A DNA stretch of 11,674 nt from an uncultured Clostridia bacterium (GTDB lineage: Bacteria; Bacillota; Clostridia; Oscillospirales; CAG-272). Below the pieces are notes generated by a model, which was not told where the DNA came from, ran no database searches, and saw nothing but the letters and a program-made list of their open reading frames with translations. How positions within the stretch are numbered: the first letter of the stretch is position 1; each line of letters starts with the position of its first letter. The translations under genes and the position numbers were made by a program. This document shows, piece by piece, positions 11,005 to 11,674 of the stretch. The DNA lies in the NCBI GenBank assembly GCA_904502055.1, contig CAJGDZ010000039.1, forward strand, positions 1 to 11,674, given 5' to 3'.

Positions 11005-11674
11005 TCAGATTTCATCAATTTTGATCAGATTGGTGTTGCCCGAGCGTCCCGTGATGTCGCCGCCCGTGATAACGATGCGATCCTTTTTGTCAAGGCCAAG
11101 CTCGCTTGACGCGATTTTCTTTGCCGTGTAGAAAAGCACGTCGGTCGAAGTGAATTCTTCGCACATCGCAGGGATAACGCCCCAAGAAAGAGCCAGCTTG
11201 CGCCAGGTGTTTTCGTTGGTGGTGAGTCCGACGATCGGAACAGGGGAACGGAAGCGCGAGACCATGCGCGCGGTCATACCCGAAAGCGAGCAGGCAACGA
11301 TGGCCTTGGCGTCGATGTCGATGGCCATGCCGCAGGTCGAGTGCGAGATGGCGTCGGTCATGTTGCGGATCTGGAAATTGGCCTCGTAAAATCGCTTCTT
11401 ATAATTAATGCTGCTCTCAGTGGTCTCGGCGATCTTAGCCATGGTCTCCACGGCGCGGATCGGATATTTGCCCGCTGCCGTTTCGCCCGAAAGCATAATG
11501 GCACTCGTTCCGTCATAAACGGCGTTGGCAATGTCCGAGATCTCGGCACGCGTGGGACGGGAGTTGGTGATCATCGATTCCAGCATTTCGGTGGCTGTGA
11601 TGACACGCTTTCCCAGAAGGCGGCACTTGGTGATCAGTTTTTTCTGAATGGCAGGGAGGTGCTCAAAGGGGATC
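11005..11674 (-). CDS. pyk: Pyruvate kinase, 5' end outside window
   Basis: The C-terminal 222 residues of pyruvate kinase, the last step of glycolysis (phosphoenolpyruvate + ADP to pyruvate + ATP). The frame is open to the window edge, so the ATG at 11584-11586 is internal. The fragment starts within the barrel with PAIQKKLITKCRLLGK, ITATEMLESM (25-34) and the signature NSRPTRAEISDIANAVYDGT, followed by IMLSGETAAGKYP (conserved Glu and Gly-Lys). The C-terminal alpha/beta domain follows: AIVACSLSGMTARMVSRFRSP, PIVGLTTNENTWRKLALSWGV and IVITGGDITGRSGNTNLIKI. The protein ends after this domain, so it is the standard type and lacks the extra phosphohistidine (PEP-utiliser-like) domain of many Bacillus enzymes. 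Active-site residues of the N-terminal half and the allosteric or K+-dependence determinants are not in view. Confidence 0.97.
   Translation of the reverse strand, partial: IPFEHLPAIQKKLITKCRLLGKRVITATEMLESMITNSRPTRAEISDIANAVYDGTSAIMLSGETAAGKYPIRAVETMAKIAETTESSINYKKRFYEANFQIRNMTDAISHSTCGMAIDIDAKAIVACSLSGMTARMVSRFRSPVPIVGLTTNENTWRKLALSWGVIPAMCEEFTSTDVLFYTAKKIASSELGLDKKDRIVITGGDITGRSGNTNLIKIDEI

Overview
The window looks like chromosomal DNA of a Gram-positive anaerobe of the class Clostridia, probably an Oscillospirales-like gut or rumen commensal. The signs are strong AGGAGG-type ribosome sites, sigma-A-like promoters, a short arsenate-reductase-like protein resembling Bacillus YusI, a macro-HTH fusion, a collagen-like surface protein with a BclA-type C-terminal domain, and a mannonate dehydratase resembling the Bacillus enzyme. 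The taxonomic placement is inference from protein resemblance only. I see no rRNA, tRNA, CRISPR array, insertion sequence or phage gene. Both edges cut through genes.

Layout. (1) 1-1047, + strand: the 3' part of a PAS-containing sensor histidine kinase, ending at a bidirectional hairpin terminator (1131-1172). (2) 1180-4270, - strand: a compact four-gene operon read macro-HTH protein, ArsC/YusI-like thioredoxin-fold protein, VWA protein, ADP-ribosylglycohydrolase. Two of its products are predicted to act on ADP-ribose or ADP-ribosyl groups. The operon begins about 20 nt after the terminator of the next gene upstream. (3) 4334-5422, - strand: uxuA, with a near-consensus promoter and its own terminator. 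(4) 5614-6444, + strand: a collagen-like surface or spore-coat protein, with a terminator. (5) 6484-8505, - strand: a TetR regulator followed by an ABC ATPase and an ABC-2 permease, an autoregulated-looking export operon with two palindromes at its promoter. (6) 8607-10916, - strand: a tandemly duplicated DUF1538 membrane protein followed by two small P-II-like proteins, probably an ion transporter with its own cytosolic sensors. (7) 11005-11674, - strand: the 3' part of pyruvate kinase.

Genes within each - strand operon are very tightly packed. There are ATGA stop/start overlaps at VWA/glycohydrolase, ATPase/permease and P-II A/P-II B, and gaps of 4-10 nt elsewhere, which implies translational coupling. 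The one exception is the ArsC-like to VWA junction, where 72 nt hold a strong stem-loop.

The two regions most worth attention are the ADP-ribose-themed operon (macro + VWA + ADP-ribosylglycohydrolase + redox protein) and the DUF1538/double P-II operon. Both are made of recognisable families, but I know of no established function for either assembly.
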